Counted from the stretch's first letter, positions 9,285 to 17,796 are shown. The stretch: 43,301 nucleotides of DNA from Lachnospiraceae bacterium (GCA_016287095.1 JAEEVK010000016.1:1-43301), one strand, 5' to 3'. Notes: generated from the letters alone by a model not told the origin. Translations and numbers: made by a program.

Positions 9285-10025
9285 TTATCCAGCCAGATAA
9301 CGTTTCAAGAATTCTCTGGTACGAGGATTCTTCGGATTTGTAAACAATTGTGACGGAGCCGCATCCTCAGCAACATAACCTCTGTCCATGAAAATGGTCC
9401 TGGTAGACACGTCCTTTGCAAAGGCCATTTCATGAGTCACTATTATCATGGTAAGGCCTGTTGTTGCCAGCTGCTTCATAACCTGAAGCACCTCTCCTAC
9501 CATCTCAGGATCAAGAGCAGAGGTCGGTTCATCAAACAAAAGTACTTCAGGATTCATACAGAGCGACCTTGCTATGGCTACTCTCTGTTTCTGACCGCCT
9601 GACAGCTGCGACGGTTTAGCATGTATAAAAGGAGCCATTCCTACTTCCTTCAAATGTGTGATTGCCCTGTCAAAAGCCTCTTCCTTGGAAAGATGCAAAA
9701 CCTTCCTGGTACATATCATACAATTTTTCAATACCGTCATATTGTTAAACAGATTGAATGACTGAAAAACCATACCCACCTTAGCACGATATTCATTTAT
9801 TTCACGCTGTGAATCGCGAACCTCTTTTCCATGGTATAGTATCTTGCCCGCAGTCTGACGCTCAAGTTTATTAATGCATCTGAGCAATGTGGATTTACCC
9901 GAACCTGAAGATCCGACAATGCATATTATCTCACCCGCATGTATTTCCATATCTATTTTTCTCAGCACCTCATGATTGCCGAAGGATTTGCTTAAATCCT
10001 GAATTCCGATGACAGTCTCTTTCAT
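9285..10025 (-). CDS. Polar amino acid ABC importer, ATP-binding protein
   Basis: 246-residue ATPase of the GlnQ/HisP family. Walker [11 protein letters not shown]-loop FQSFNLF, signature LSGGQKQR, Walker [13 protein letters not shown] and the H-loop THEM are all intact. It energises uptake of a polar amino acid (glutamine, glutamate, histidine, arginine or GABA-like) with the permease and binding protein just upstream. The ribosome site is GGAGG before ATG. Substrate specificity is not readable from the ATPase; the nitrogen-type attenuator ahead of the operon suggests a glutamine-class substrate. Confidence 0.93.
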   Translation of the reverse strand: MKETVIGIQDLSKSFGNHEVLRKIDMEIHAGEIICIVGSSGSGKSTLLRCINKLERQTAGKILYHGKEVRDSQREINEYRAKVGMVFQSFNLFNNMTVLKNCMICTRKVLHLSKEEAFDRAITHLKEVGMAPFIHAKPSQLSGGQKQRVAIARSLCMNPEVLLFDEPTSALDPEMVGEVLQVMKQLATTGLTMIIVTHEMAFAKDVSTRTIFMDRGYVAEDAAPSQLFTNPKNPRTREFLKRYLAG

Positions 10026-10060
10026 ATAAATTCCTCCTTCGTGATTATTCCAGTGCCGTT

Positions 10061-10831
10061 TTATTCATTGTCCATATACTCAACAGCCAGTGTATAATCG
10101 TTCTTTCCTTTCATACGCTTTTCAATCAGCTTGAATAATTTATTAAATACAAAACACAGAACGAAATAAATAGCCGCTATAACAAGATAACTTTCAAAAT
10201 ACTTATAATAATTTCCACCGACTGTTTTGGCAGCCATAAACAGTTCCTGTACTGCTATTACATTTAATACTGAAGTCATTTTCAGATTTGTCAGGAACGT
10301 ATTTGCCATTTCAGGTATGATATTTTTAAATGCCTGTGGAAGTACTATATACAGCATTGTTTTCATAGGTGACATACCCATTGCCCAAGCACCTTCGCGC
10401 TGTCCCTGATCTATGGATCCGATGCCGCCTCTGACGGTTTCCGCCATATATGCCCCGGTATTTAAAACAGTTACTATAATACCGGCAACTATAGGAGTCA
10501 TATTTACTCCCATCTGTCTTATTCCGTAATATATTATCATCGCCTGAACGATCATCGGGGTATCACGGAAAATCTCTACATATACGGAAGCAATAATCTT
10601 CAGTGTTTTAATCAATATTTTCTTTATAAAGTTATCACCCTGATTAATCTTCAGATCCTGAATGATTCCAACCACGTATCCTAAAACAAATCCCAGGAGT
10701 GTACCCAGCACCGCTATATAAAGCGTAAGCCAGGTACCTTCCAGGAACATATTCAAATACTTATCGGTCAGATAGACCATCCATTCAAGGGAATTCTCAG
10801 GATTTTCAATCGCCCATATGTTAAATCCCAT
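10061..10831 (-). CDS. Polar amino acid ABC importer, permease
   Basis: 256-residue inner-membrane permease of the HisM/GlnP type. It has the family segment [20 protein letters not shown] (first helix, about 35-55), [18 protein letters not shown], and the ATPase-contact EAA loop [20 protein letters not shown] with its conserved glycine. About five membrane helices are expected. It probably works as a homodimer with the ATPase encoded 36 bases downstream and the lipoprotein encoded 30 bases upstream. Confidence 0.92.
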   Translation of the reverse strand: MGFNIWAIENPENSLEWMVYLTDKYLNMFLEGTWLTLYIAVLGTLLGFVLGYVVGIIQDLKINQGDNFIKKILIKTLKIIASVYVEIFRDTPMIVQAMIIYYGIRQMGVNMTPIVAGIIVTVLNTGAYMAETVRGGIGSIDQGQREGAWAMGMSPMKTMLYIVLPQAFKNIIPEMANTFLTNLKMTSVLNVIAVQELFMAAKTVGGNYYKYFESYLVIAAIYFVLCFVFNKLFKLIEKRMKGKNDYTLAVEYMDNE

Positions 10832-10860
10832 ATTCTATCCCACCTTCAATAATCTTAAAC

Positions 10861-11781
10861 TTAGTTTGCTGCAGGCTGCTGTCCGATCACCTTATTCATA
10901 AGTTCATCCATTTTTGCCTTATCATTCCATCCTATAGCTGTCATAGCACCCTGAAGCTTATCTCTTAATGCTGTATCACTCTTTCGTGTTGCGATGCATA
11001 CATTTACCATTTCTTCATCGCCCTTAAATGTATCATCTGCTGCAAAGGTAATGATCTTTAAATCCTTGTTTGTGAGTAATGCTGACTCGGCAGTAGGAAG
11101 ATCGACGATACATACATCAGCTACACCGTTTGAAACAGCCATAAAACACTCTGAAGTTGTTTCATAATTGCTGCCTGTGATGCCACCCTCAATCTGATCC
11201 AAAAGAGGAATCCAGCCTGTACCAAGCTGTGTAGTCACTTTACATCCTTTTCCTGCAAGCTCCGAAAGTCCCTTAACATCTGCAAAAGGTCCGTCGGCTT
11301 TGACTACAACACAGTTATCACGATAGTAATAAGGATCTGTGAACGAATAAGCCATTTCTCTTTCTGCTGTACGTCCCATGCCGGCTATAATACAATCATA
11401 ATCTCCCGCATCCATTGAAATACCGATTGATGACCATTCAACTTTGTGTATCTCCAGATCCATGCCTAATTGATCTGCGAGTTTCTGTGCTACGGCTACA
11501 TCGTAACCATATGCATAAAATTGTGAATCATAAATCTTTACTGCCTTGCTTCCGTCAGGTGTTGTATCCGCATCCTGAGTCCAGTTAAAAGGTGCATATG
11601 CACATTCCATACCAACTCTCAGTACCTCTTTTTTTGTTTCATCGGCCTTAGTCTCATTTGTACTCTGCTGTCCCTGTGTCGGAGTTTCCGTTTTATCCGA
11701 TCCTCCTGAACTGCATCCTGCCATCATCGCCATCGTAAGCAGGCTCACCATCAATGTTACAAACCATCTTCTCTTTTTCAT
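10861..11781 (-). CDS. Polar amino acid ABC importer, substrate-binding lipoprotein
   Basis: 306 residues with an N-terminal lipoprotein signal (KKRR, hydrophobic stretch, lipobox MMAGC at about 22), a Gly/Ser/Thr-rich linker to about 50, then a periplasmic-binding-protein family 3 fold starting LRVGMECAYAPFNW. It captures the amino acid outside the membrane and hands it to the permease. The first half-domain contains YDVAVAQKLADQLG, and DCIIAGMGRT is the usual ligand-contact region; the expected Arg that holds the amino acid carboxylate lies in GMGRT. It is the first gene of a six-gene operon and follows an attenuator. The ribosome site AGGAGGG is strong. Confidence 0.92.
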   Translation of the reverse strand: MKKRRWFVTLMVSLLTMAMMAGCSSGGSDKTETPTQGQQSTNETKADETKKEVLRVGMECAYAPFNWTQDADTTPDGSKAVKIYDSQFYAYGYDVAVAQKLADQLGMDLEIHKVEWSSIGISMDAGDYDCIIAGMGRTAEREMAYSFTDPYYYRDNCVVVKADGPFADVKGLSELAGKGCKVTTQLGTGWIPLLDQIEGGITGSNYETTSECFMAVSNGVADVCIVDLPTAESALLTNKDLKIITFAADDTFKGDEEMVNVCIATRKSDTALRDKLQGAMTAIGWNDKAKMDELMNKVIGQQPAAN

Positions 11782-11824
11782 AAGTCCCTCCTTCTGCTAT
11801 TTAGTAAATAGCAATTAGCTTAAT

Positions 11825-11906
11825 ACAAAAGGCGCCGGTTGAAACTGTTGTTTCCCCAGCGCCTTTGCTTGTGCTACATAATAAGGACTTTTTCCCTGTT
11901 TTGCAA
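11825..11906 (-). promoter_or_regulatory. Promoter plus single attenuator of the amino acid importer operon
   Basis: Promoter TTGCAA (11901-11906), 17 bases, TATTAT (11878-11883). Then comes the hexaloop hairpin AGC-[AAAGGC]-GCU (11858-11869). Its loop starts a long hairpin (AAAGGCGC pairing with GGCGCCUUUU, with inner GAAAC/GUUUC) that ends in UUUUGUAUU (to about 11825). The binding-protein start lies about 45 bases downstream. It is the same element as in the gltDB, amtB, nadE and RelA-like leaders. Confidence 0.7.
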
Positions 11907-11940
11907 CTTGCAATGTGCACAATCTTATTCAACATTATGC

Positions 11941-13137
11941 CTAAACGAACATCCACTGTTTTACTAAAATACAATTTATCAGATCCAGATATTCCACATA
12001 ATCCGTCATTTCCATATCAAGCAATTCCTCAATTTTTTTCAGACGATACAGCAGCGAATTTCTATGTATAAACAAAGCCTCAGCAGTCTTTACGGTATTA
12101 AAGCCATTCATATAATATGTCAGCAGAGTCTCCTTAAGAAAGGTACCGTTTGCATGATCATATTCATCCAGTTTACTTAGTTTGTTATTGCAATATTCAA
12201 GTATTTCACCCTGATTATTACTATGGAACATATATTTATATATCCCCATCGAACTTGCACTTAAAACCTTTTTATGCGAAGGATTGGGCAATTGATCCTT
12301 TTTAGGTATCAGGTTTTTTGCCTCCTGATAGCTCTGTCCGAATTTAGAAGGATCGGTATACGGTGCTCCTAAAATACAAGAGCTTTGGATAACTCCCTTA
12401 AACTGAGGATTATCATCCAGCTTATGAAGCAGTTTTTCCAATTCTTTTTCAATACTTTTGTCCTTTCTTGCCTCAAAAAGCAATACAAATTTGTTAAGAA
12501 AACGCATAAACATGGGATGCCCTTCCATGCTGATTATCTCCTGATTCAGACAATTTGCATAGTATTCATAGATATGCTCATCCTGTTCAAGGTTTACTCC
12601 GTATGTCCTATCAACTGCAATAATACCGACTCTGTAAGGCTTACTGAAATCAATGCCAAACTGGCCTGATATTTTCTCAACATAACGCTCATTCACACTG
12701 TAACCAAAAAGCAGATTATATAGATAATCTCCGGTTCTCTTGTTATGTATATCAGATTCCATGATCAGGCTTCCGACGCTTTGGGAGATATCGACAAAAG
12801 ATGCTCCTTCCCACCTTATATAAAATAACGGGAGACGGAGTTCTTCTGCTCTTTCGATGATTCTTTCCGGTATAGCTTCCCTGTCATTTTCAACAGAAAG
12901 ACCAAGTCCTGAGATCCCCAGTTCATTTAATTCTTCCATTGTTCTTTCTACTTCATCAAAATCAAACCTTACATAGTCTATCACGATCAGAGCAAAATTT
13001 CCCCGATTCATATGATCCTCATAAGGTCTGGTCTGTACGAGGTAAACCCATGAAACGACTCTGCCCAGCCCCGATTCTCCGGCTATGAGTTCCATTCCAT
13101 CCAATTTCAGATTATTTATATCCCTGCAGGTAACCAT
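11941..13137 (-). CDS. PucR-family transcriptional regulator
   Basis: About 398 residues. An N-terminal PucR sensory domain (VTCRDINNLKLDG, then AGESGLGR at about 20, which is typical of the family) is followed by a GGDEF-like middle region without catalytic motifs and a C-terminal PucR helix-turn-helix (NGFNTVKTAEALFIHRNSLL) for DNA binding. Relatives control purine, allantoin, GABA or proline use. It overlaps or abuts puuD, so both are probably co-transcribed, and it lies just upstream of the importer operon, its likely target. ATG 13137 fits the usual PucR start and has GGAG about 11 bases upstream; a TTG at 13161 would overlap the puuD stop codon and has no clear ribosome site. Confidence 0.88.
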   Translation of the reverse strand: MVTCRDINNLKLDGMELIAGESGLGRVVSWVYLVQTRPYEDHMNRGNFALIVIDYVRFDFDEVERTMEELNELGISGLGLSVENDREAIPERIIERAEELRLPLFYIRWEGASFVDISQSVGSLIMESDIHNKRTGDYLYNLLFGYSVNERYVEKISGQFGIDFSKPYRVGIIAVDRTYGVNLEQDEHIYEYYANCLNQEIISMEGHPMFMRFLNKFVLLFEARKDKSIEKELEKLLHKLDDNPQFKGVIQSSCILGAPYTDPSKFGQSYQEAKNLIPKKDQLPNPSHKKVLSASSMGIYKYMFHSNNQGEILEYCNNKLSKLDEYDHANGTFLKETLLTYYMNGFNTVKTAEALFIHRNSLLYRLKKIEELLDMEMTDYVEYLDLINCILVKQWMFV

Positions 13138-13157
13138 AAATATACTGTCTCCATTTT

Positions 13158-13865
13158 TCAATCCATCATAGCAGTTATAAAAGCCTTGAATATCTTTTTA
13201 CTGTTATCGTCTGTAATATATGAAAACTCAGGATGCCACTGTACACCCCAAAGGAAACGATGGCCTGGCATATAAAGAGCTTCTGTCAGCCCGTCCTCCG
13301 ATGTTGCCATTGCCTTTAATCCAGGAGCTATCTGCTTTACAGCCTGATGATGATAACTGTTAACATGTAAGGTATCAGTATTTAGACATTTATGTAATGG
13401 TGAATCCACATTGATCGACACAACATGAACAGGTTTATTGTAAGGTGGATTTTGATGATGTTCTACATTTGACGGATGCTGCAGAGGGATATCCTGGTAT
13501 AGTGTTCCTCCGAGTGCAGCATTTATAAACTGTATTCCCCTACATATGCCAAGTACAGGTTTATCATTCTCTATAGCGTTTTTCAGCATAAATTGTTCCA
13601 TTTTATCACGTCTTCTATTGGAACTTACCTTACCTTCTAAAGGCTTCTCACCATATATATCCGGTGAAACATCATGGCCTCCGGTAAACAAAAAACCATC
13701 ACACAGTTCTGCTGCCTGCTCCAGGTCACCCTTGTCTTCATTAAGCGGTAACATAATAGGAATACCTCCGTTAACGGTTATTCCATCAAAATATCCCGGA
13801 AGCATCCATAAGCTTTCTTTTTCATCATCCCATAGAGGCATCACGCCAACGATCGGTTTTCTCAT
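13158..13865 (-). CDS. puuD: Gamma-glutamyl-gamma-aminobutyrate hydrolase family (peptidase C26)
   Basis: 235 residues, class I glutamine-amidotransferase-like hydrolase. The nucleophile elbow is GICRGIQFIN (Cys near 100) and the catalytic His is in WGVQWHPEF. The best-known member cleaves gamma-glutamyl-GABA to glutamate and GABA in putrescine breakdown; others act on related gamma-glutamyl amides. The rest of the Puu pathway (ligase, oxidase, dehydrogenase) is not in the window. I chose ATG 13865 (GGAG seven bases upstream, protein opening RKPIVGVMP as in relatives) over ATG 13877 or GTG 13901. The region upstream is the IS110-side intergenic DNA, so its native promoter may have been displaced. 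Confidence 0.85.
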   Translation of the reverse strand: MRKPIVGVMPLWDDEKESLWMLPGYFDGITVNGGIPIMLPLNEDKGDLEQAAELCDGFLFTGGHDVSPDIYGEKPLEGKVSSNRRRDKMEQFMLKNAIENDKPVLGICRGIQFINAALGGTLYQDIPLQHPSNVEHHQNPPYNKPVHVVSINVDSPLHKCLNTDTLHVNSYHHQAVKQIAPGLKAMATSEDGLTEALYMPGHRFLWGVQWHPEFSYITDDNSKKIFKAFITAMMD

Positions 13866-14007
13866 ACTAATCTCCATTCCGCCGCCTTCAGCTGGCGGCA
13901 CAAATAGTGATGAAAGTGTTCCAATTCTCTACACTGTGTTTTAAAATAGCTTGTAAGAAGCTACACTACAAAGCACGGGAGGAGGAGTTGTAACAACTTT
14001 CTTCGTT
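13866..14007. other. Intergenic DNA between puuD and the IS element, hairpin-rich
   Basis: No gene seen. It contains three short inverted repeats: GCCGCC/GGCGGC (13881-13899), TAGCTT/AAGCTA (13947-13963) and AGTTGT-A-ACAACT (13986-13998). It may be the original puuD promoter region or part of the left end of the IS110 element, where a guide (bridge) RNA could be encoded. Confidence 0.4.
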
Positions 14008-15486
14008 TTAGACAGCATACTAATCAGTGTAAGTTCTGCCTTTTCAAGCACAAATAAGTGGTATTACGAATCCGTACACTAAGAATTGTTTAAGCACCTT
14101 AGTTTAATTGTGTGGCAGTTCAGTCAATGGCTTCTTATCATATACGAAAGGAGTCTGACTATGAAAGTTACTTATCAAACCTGTTGTGGTGTCGATGTTC
14201 ACAAATCTTTTCTCGTTGCCACAATTGTAAAAACTACTGGTGGTATTGAGCCTTCTTATCAAAAGAAACGCTTTTCTACCTTTAACAATTCAATTCTTGA
14301 ATTCAAGCAATGGCTTCTCGACAATGACTGCCATGATGTCTGTATGGAATCCACAGGTAAATACTGGGTTCCTGTCTTTAATCTTCTGGAAGATGAAATC
14401 AATGTTGTCATCGCTAATCCTAAATGGGTAAAAGCAGTGAAAGGCAACAAAGATGATACCAAAGATTCTAAATGGATTGGAGATTTGTTCCGTCTTGGAC
14501 TTGTCAAAGGCAGTTATATTCCTTGTAAGAAAGTCCGTATTCTCAGAGAATACACTCGCTATAGTTACAAGCTTGTTTCCTGCCGTTCAAGTGAAAAGAA
14601 TAGATATCAGAATGCTCTTACTGTTTGTAATGTTGCATTAGATTCTGTTGTTTCCGATATCTTTGGGAAGTCATCCACATCCATTATCGACTATCTGCTT
14701 GAACAATCGGGTACATCCATTAACCACGAAGAAATCGCATCTAAACTTCTAAGGAGCCTCAAATCCAAAGAAGATGCTGTTATAGAATCCGTCGAAGGAT
14801 ATCAGATGACTGATGCCCAAAAATATCGCATGCGCCTTGTCCGCGCACATATGGATTATATCACAGCTGAAATCAATGATGTTGATAAAATGATTGAAAA
14901 TATGATTTCTTCTAATCCTGATTTTGAAAATGCTGTCCAGTTTCTCTGTACCATTCCGGGTGTAAAACGTGATAGTGCAATCACTATCATCTCCGAAATT
15001 GGTACCGATATGTCTCAGTTCTCGAGTTCCAAACGCTTATGTTGCTGGGCTGGTCTAACCCCCGGCAGCAATGAATCCGCTGGTAAGAAGAAATCTGTTC
15101 GGATTACACGTGCCGGTGTCTACCTCAAACCTGCATTAGTACAGTGTGCTCATGCAGCCGTAAAATCTGACAAATCTCCTTACTACAAAAAGAAATATGA
15201 ATCTCTTGTTAAACGCCGTGGCAAGAAAAGAGCCATTATCGCTATTGCCCGTATGATTCTTACCGCCATCTACCAGATGCTGTCTACCGGTGAGCAGTGG
15301 AATCCGAGCGATCTTTACAAGATTGATATGCCTGAAGCTCTTGTTGAAAAACAAAAGGCAAAAGCTATCAAGCAAGCCAAGAAACTATTGCAACGAGAGG
15401 GATTACTTCCTCCTGATGAACCATTAGCTTCTTGATCTATTTTCCTAACTCTATAACACTTCAAAAAGTTGCCTACCTTAGACAGC
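14008..15486 (+). mobile_element. IS110-family insertion sequence, boundaries tentative
   Basis: One DEDD transposase gene with about 145 bases of left and 50 bases of right non-coding DNA. The limits are set by a 9-base direct repeat, TTAGACAGC, at 14008-14016 and 15478-15486, giving an element of about 1.47 kb, normal for the family. A competing boundary is a 12-base inverted pair, TCAGTGTAAGTT (14024-14035) and AACTTACACTGA (15668-15679), which would suit the IS1111 subgroup with subterminal inverted repeats and give about 1.67 kb. It lies between puuD and amtB, both on the opposite strand. Confidence 0.5.
14161..15435 (+). CDS. IS110-family transposase (DEDD)
   Basis: 424-residue recombinase of the IS110 family. 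The N-terminal RuvC-like domain carries the DEDD residues: Asp in CGVDVHK (about 12), Glu in VCMESTGKYW, and the Asp pair in KGNKDDTKDSKWIGD. The C-terminal Tnp domain begins IPGVKRDSAITIISEIG and contains GLTPGSNESAGKKKSVRIT with the catalytic serine. The family moves by a circular intermediate, and some members are guided by a bridge RNA made from the non-coding ends. AAGGAG eight bases before ATG 14161 supports this start; an in-frame ATG at 14086 would add 25 residues unlike the family. The gene is intact. Confidence 0.93.
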   Translation: MKVTYQTCCGVDVHKSFLVATIVKTTGGIEPSYQKKRFSTFNNSILEFKQWLLDNDCHDVCMESTGKYWVPVFNLLEDEINVVIANPKWVKAVKGNKDDTKDSKWIGDLFRLGLVKGSYIPCKKVRILREYTRYSYKLVSCRSSEKNRYQNALTVCNVALDSVVSDIFGKSSTSIIDYLLEQSGTSINHEEIASKLLRSLKSKEDAVIESVEGYQMTDAQKYRMRLVRAHMDYITAEINDVDKMIENMISSNPDFENAVQFLCTIPGVKRDSAITIISEIGTDMSQFSSSKRLCCWAGLTPGSNESAGKKKSVRITRAGVYLKPALVQCAHAAVKSDKSPYYKKKYESLVKRRGKKRAIIAIARMILTAIYQMLSTGEQWNPSDLYKIDMPEALVEKQKAKAIKQAKKLLQREGLLPPDEPLAS

Positions 15487-15694
15487 TTATTTAAGTGCGT
15501 CCATTTATGGTTTTCCTCTACTTTCTTTCACACTATCCTCCGATATTCAAAGTCAAGGTCACCTTGAAAACGCTTCCAGCGTTTTCCCATTATGGTATAC
15601 CGCTTTTTACTCTGTCAAATGCTGCCATATTCTGCTCCTTTCGACATAAATATAATGTTTGCAAACCAACTTACACTGAGGGCGTTCACTTATC
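15487..15694. other. Intergenic DNA right of the IS, with two adjacent perfect hairpins
   Basis: No gene seen. Two back-to-back inverted repeats occur: TCAAGGTCACCTTGA (15553-15567) and AAAACGCT-TCC-AGCGTTTT (15567-15585). They may belong to an IS1111-type right end (guide RNA region) or be remnants of chromosomal leader DNA. The plus strand repeat AACTTACACTGA at 15668 mirrors a sequence left of the transposase. Confidence 0.4.
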
Positions 15695-15736
15695 AAAAAG
15701 CTCAGAATCCAATGGCAGAAGATTCTGAGCTTTTTT
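15695..15736 (-). terminator. Bidirectional intrinsic terminator after amtB
   Basis: AAAAAGCTCAGAATC and GATTCTGAGCTTTTTT form a 15-pair stem with an 11-base loop. It ends in T runs on both strands, 33 bases past the amtB stop, and also faces transcripts leaving the IS element. Confidence 0.85.
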
Positions 15737-15768
15737 CTATATTATTACGAAGGATTTTAGCTTATTCT

Positions 15769-17526
15769 TTATTCAACATCCTGTAATGCGTCATAACCTT
15801 CTTCACCGGTTCTGACTTTTACTACGTTCTCAACATCGTATACGAAAATCTTACCATCGCCGATATGTCCGGTGTAAAGAACCTTCTTTGCAGTTTCGAT
15901 AACTGTTCTGACAGGTACCTTGCTGACTACGATATCAACCTGTACCTTGGGAAGCAGTGTAGCCTCAACCTGTACTCCACGGTAGTATTCAGGCTTGCCC
16001 TTCTGTAAGCCGCAACCTAATACGTGGGATACCGTCATACCGGTGATACCTACATTCATAAGGGCTGACTTCAGGGACTCGAAACGCGATTCCTTACATA
16101 CAATCTCAATCTTGGTAAACTTGTGGTCGCCTTCTTCAAACGAAGGAACTTTCTTAACCTGTACAGCTTCAGCTACAGGAACATCGCCGTCTACAACTAC
16201 GGGTGCGTTACCTTCTTCAATATATTCAGGGGTCATAGCAAATCCTGCATAAGCTGAAGGAAGACCATGCTCAGTAGCATCAAGACCTGTCATTTCTTCT
16301 TCACGGGTAACACGAAGTCCGATAACCTTCTTTATGATTGTAAATGTAATAGTAATGGTAACTGCTGTCCAGCAGGCAACTGCTGCAAAACCTGTAAGCT
16401 GGATACCAAGAAGCTTAAATCCGCCGCCATAGAAAAGGCCTTCCATCATAACACCATCAGCGTCAGCAATTGAGTAACCGGGTGCTGAAGATGTAGCAAA
16501 CAAACCAACTGCGATTGTACCCCAGATACCGTTTAAGCAATGAACTGCTACAGCACCGACAGGGTCATCAATATGAAGCTTGTGATCAAGTAACCAAACA
16601 CCAAATACAACAAGTAAACCACTAACGGTACCAACCATGATAGCACCGAAGCAATCAGTTACATCACAGGGAGCTGTAATACCTACAAGACCTGCAAGTG
16701 AAGCGTTCAGACACATTGAAACATCGGGCTTACCATATTTGATCCATGTAAAGATCATACAAACAACTGTTGCAACAGCGGGAGCTACGGTAGTAGTAAG
16801 GAAAATAGAACCTAACTGCTCAAGTGATGTAGCTGCGGCACCGTTAAATCCGTACCAGCCAAACCAAAGAATGAATACACCAAGTGCACCGATACAGATA
16901 TTGTGGCCGGGGAATGCGTTAACCTTTGTGATCTTGCCCTTTGCATCCTTAACGAACTTACCGATACGGGGACCTTCCAACTTAGCACCGATGAGTGCGG
17001 AGATACCACCAACCATATGAATAGCTGTTGAACCTGCGAAATCATGGAATCCCATTCCGCTTAACCAGCCGCCGCCCCAGATCCAGTGAGCCTCGATGGG
17101 GTAAATGAGTGCTGAAATCACACCTGAATAAATACAATATGATAAGAACTTTGTTCTTTCTGCCATGGCACCTGATACGATAGTAGCTGTGGTAGCACAG
17201 AATACCAGGTTGAATACGAAGTTAGAAAATTCAAAGTTTTCATAACTGGTAAAAAGATCAAAACCGGGCTTTCCGATAAGACCTAATGCATCCTCACCTA
17301 ACAACAAACTGAATCCGATAAGGATAAATACTACTGTACCGATACAGAAATCCATCAGGTTCTTCATGATGATATTACCTGTATTCTTTGCTCTGGTAAA
17401 GCCTGCCTCTACCATTGCGAAACCTGCCTGCATCCAGAAAACCAATGCTGCACCTATCAAAAACCAAACCGCGAACACTTCGCCTTGAGTTGCCTCTGAA
17501 ATTAAACTTCTGATTTCTTCACTCAT
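15769..17526 (-). CDS. amtB: Ammonium channel fused to a C-terminal PII domain
   Basis: 585 residues. The first about 410 form an Amt/Rh channel: outer Phe region FCATTATIVSGAMAERT, pore histidines in EAHWIWGGGW and AVHCLNGIWGT, and the Amt signature DDPVGA. A loop leads into residues about 467-580, a complete PII (GlnB/GlnK) domain with T-loop GKPEYYRGVQVE, including the Tyr position that can be uridylylated in other PII proteins, and the C-terminal signature TGHIGDGKIFVYDVE. In most bacteria GlnK is a separate protein that plugs AmtB; here plug and pore are one chain, three plugs per trimer. ATG 17526 has GGAGG nine bases upstream and is preferred over TTG 17532. It is transcribed alone from an attenuated promoter, divergent from nadE. 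Confidence 0.93.
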   Translation of the reverse strand: MSEEIRSLISEATQGEVFAVWFLIGAALVFWMQAGFAMVEAGFTRAKNTGNIIMKNLMDFCIGTVVFILIGFSLLLGEDALGLIGKPGFDLFTSYENFEFSNFVFNLVFCATTATIVSGAMAERTKFLSYCIYSGVISALIYPIEAHWIWGGGWLSGMGFHDFAGSTAIHMVGGISALIGAKLEGPRIGKFVKDAKGKITKVNAFPGHNICIGALGVFILWFGWYGFNGAAATSLEQLGSIFLTTTVAPAVATVVCMIFTWIKYGKPDVSMCLNASLAGLVGITAPCDVTDCFGAIMVGTVSGLLVVFGVWLLDHKLHIDDPVGAVAVHCLNGIWGTIAVGLFATSSAPGYSIADADGVMMEGLFYGGGFKLLGIQLTGFAAVACWTAVTITITFTIIKKVIGLRVTREEEMTGLDATEHGLPSAYAGFAMTPEYIEEGNAPVVVDGDVPVAEAVQVKKVPSFEEGDHKFTKIEIVCKESRFESLKSALMNVGITGMTVSHVLGCGLQKGKPEYYRGVQVEATLLPKVQVDIVVSKVPVRTVIETAKKVLYTGHIGDGKIFVYDVENVVKVRTGEEGYDALQDVE

Positions 17527-17535
17527 AACCAAATT

Positions 17536-17609
17536 CCTCCCAATTATCTTTTTTCACTTCTAAACGCTGGGAGACGACCGGCCGAATCAGTCTCAAATTT
17601 TTAGAAGTG
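17536..17609 (-). promoter_or_regulatory. Structured amtB leader that can hide or expose the ribosome site
   Basis: In the amtB RNA a 10-pair stem (CACUUCUAAA with UUUAGAAGUG, 17555-17609) encloses GAGAC/GUCUC. The segment CUCCCA (17568-17573) can instead pair with UGGGAG (17537-17542), which contains the Shine-Dalgarno sequence. The inner stem and the ribosome-site pairing share bases, so only one can form. This could add translational control after the attenuators. Confidence 0.4.
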
Positions 17610-17647
17610 CTTCATTTCTCTTTTAATTTTCACTTTCCGGCAAAGAG

Positions 17648-17687
17648 AAGGGCGTCCAAACTTATTAGTTCAGACGCCCTTGCCCTG
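17648..17687 (-). promoter_or_regulatory. Attenuator element 2 of amtB with overlapping hairpin
   Basis: RNA CAGGGC-[AAGGGC]-GUCUG (17671-17687; an A bulge in the 5' arm), loop A1/G4. The loop starts the stem AAGGGCGUC pairing with GACGCCCUU (17648-17681), with inner GAACU/AGUUU pairing. The tract after it (CUCUUUG) is a weak U-run, so termination here may be partial or need a pause. Confidence 0.55.
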
Positions 17688-17714
17688 CCATACGTTGATA
17701 AATGAAGTATATAA

Positions 17715-17758
17715 AAACAAATCGGCGCCTCTGGATAACCAAAGGCGCCCTTGTCTTT
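17715..17758 (-). promoter_or_regulatory. Attenuator element 1 of amtB with overlapping hairpin
   Basis: RNA AAAGAC-[AAGGGC]-GCCUUU (17741-17758), nearly identical to the first gltDB element, including the A.C mismatch below the closing pair. It overlaps the stem GGCGCCUUUGG with CCAGAGGCGCC (17724-17749), followed by GAUUUGUUUUU. This is one of two tandem copies in this leader. Confidence 0.6.
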
Positions 17759-17767
17759 ATGTGCGAG

Positions 17768-17796
17768 ATTATAACTCGATGATTTTCATTTGTCAA
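17768..17796 (-). promoter_or_regulatory. Consensus sigma-A promoter of amtB
   Basis: TTGACA (17791-17796), 17-base spacer, TATAAT (17768-17773): a perfect match, as at gltDB. Transcription should start near 17761, a few bases before the first attenuator. The about 90 bases between this promoter and that of nadE are AT-rich, with no gene. Confidence 0.9.

Noticed and set aside
14086-14160. Longer transposase start
   Set aside because: The ATG at 14161 has AAGGAG and gives the usual IS110 N-terminus; the extra residues resemble no IS110 protein.
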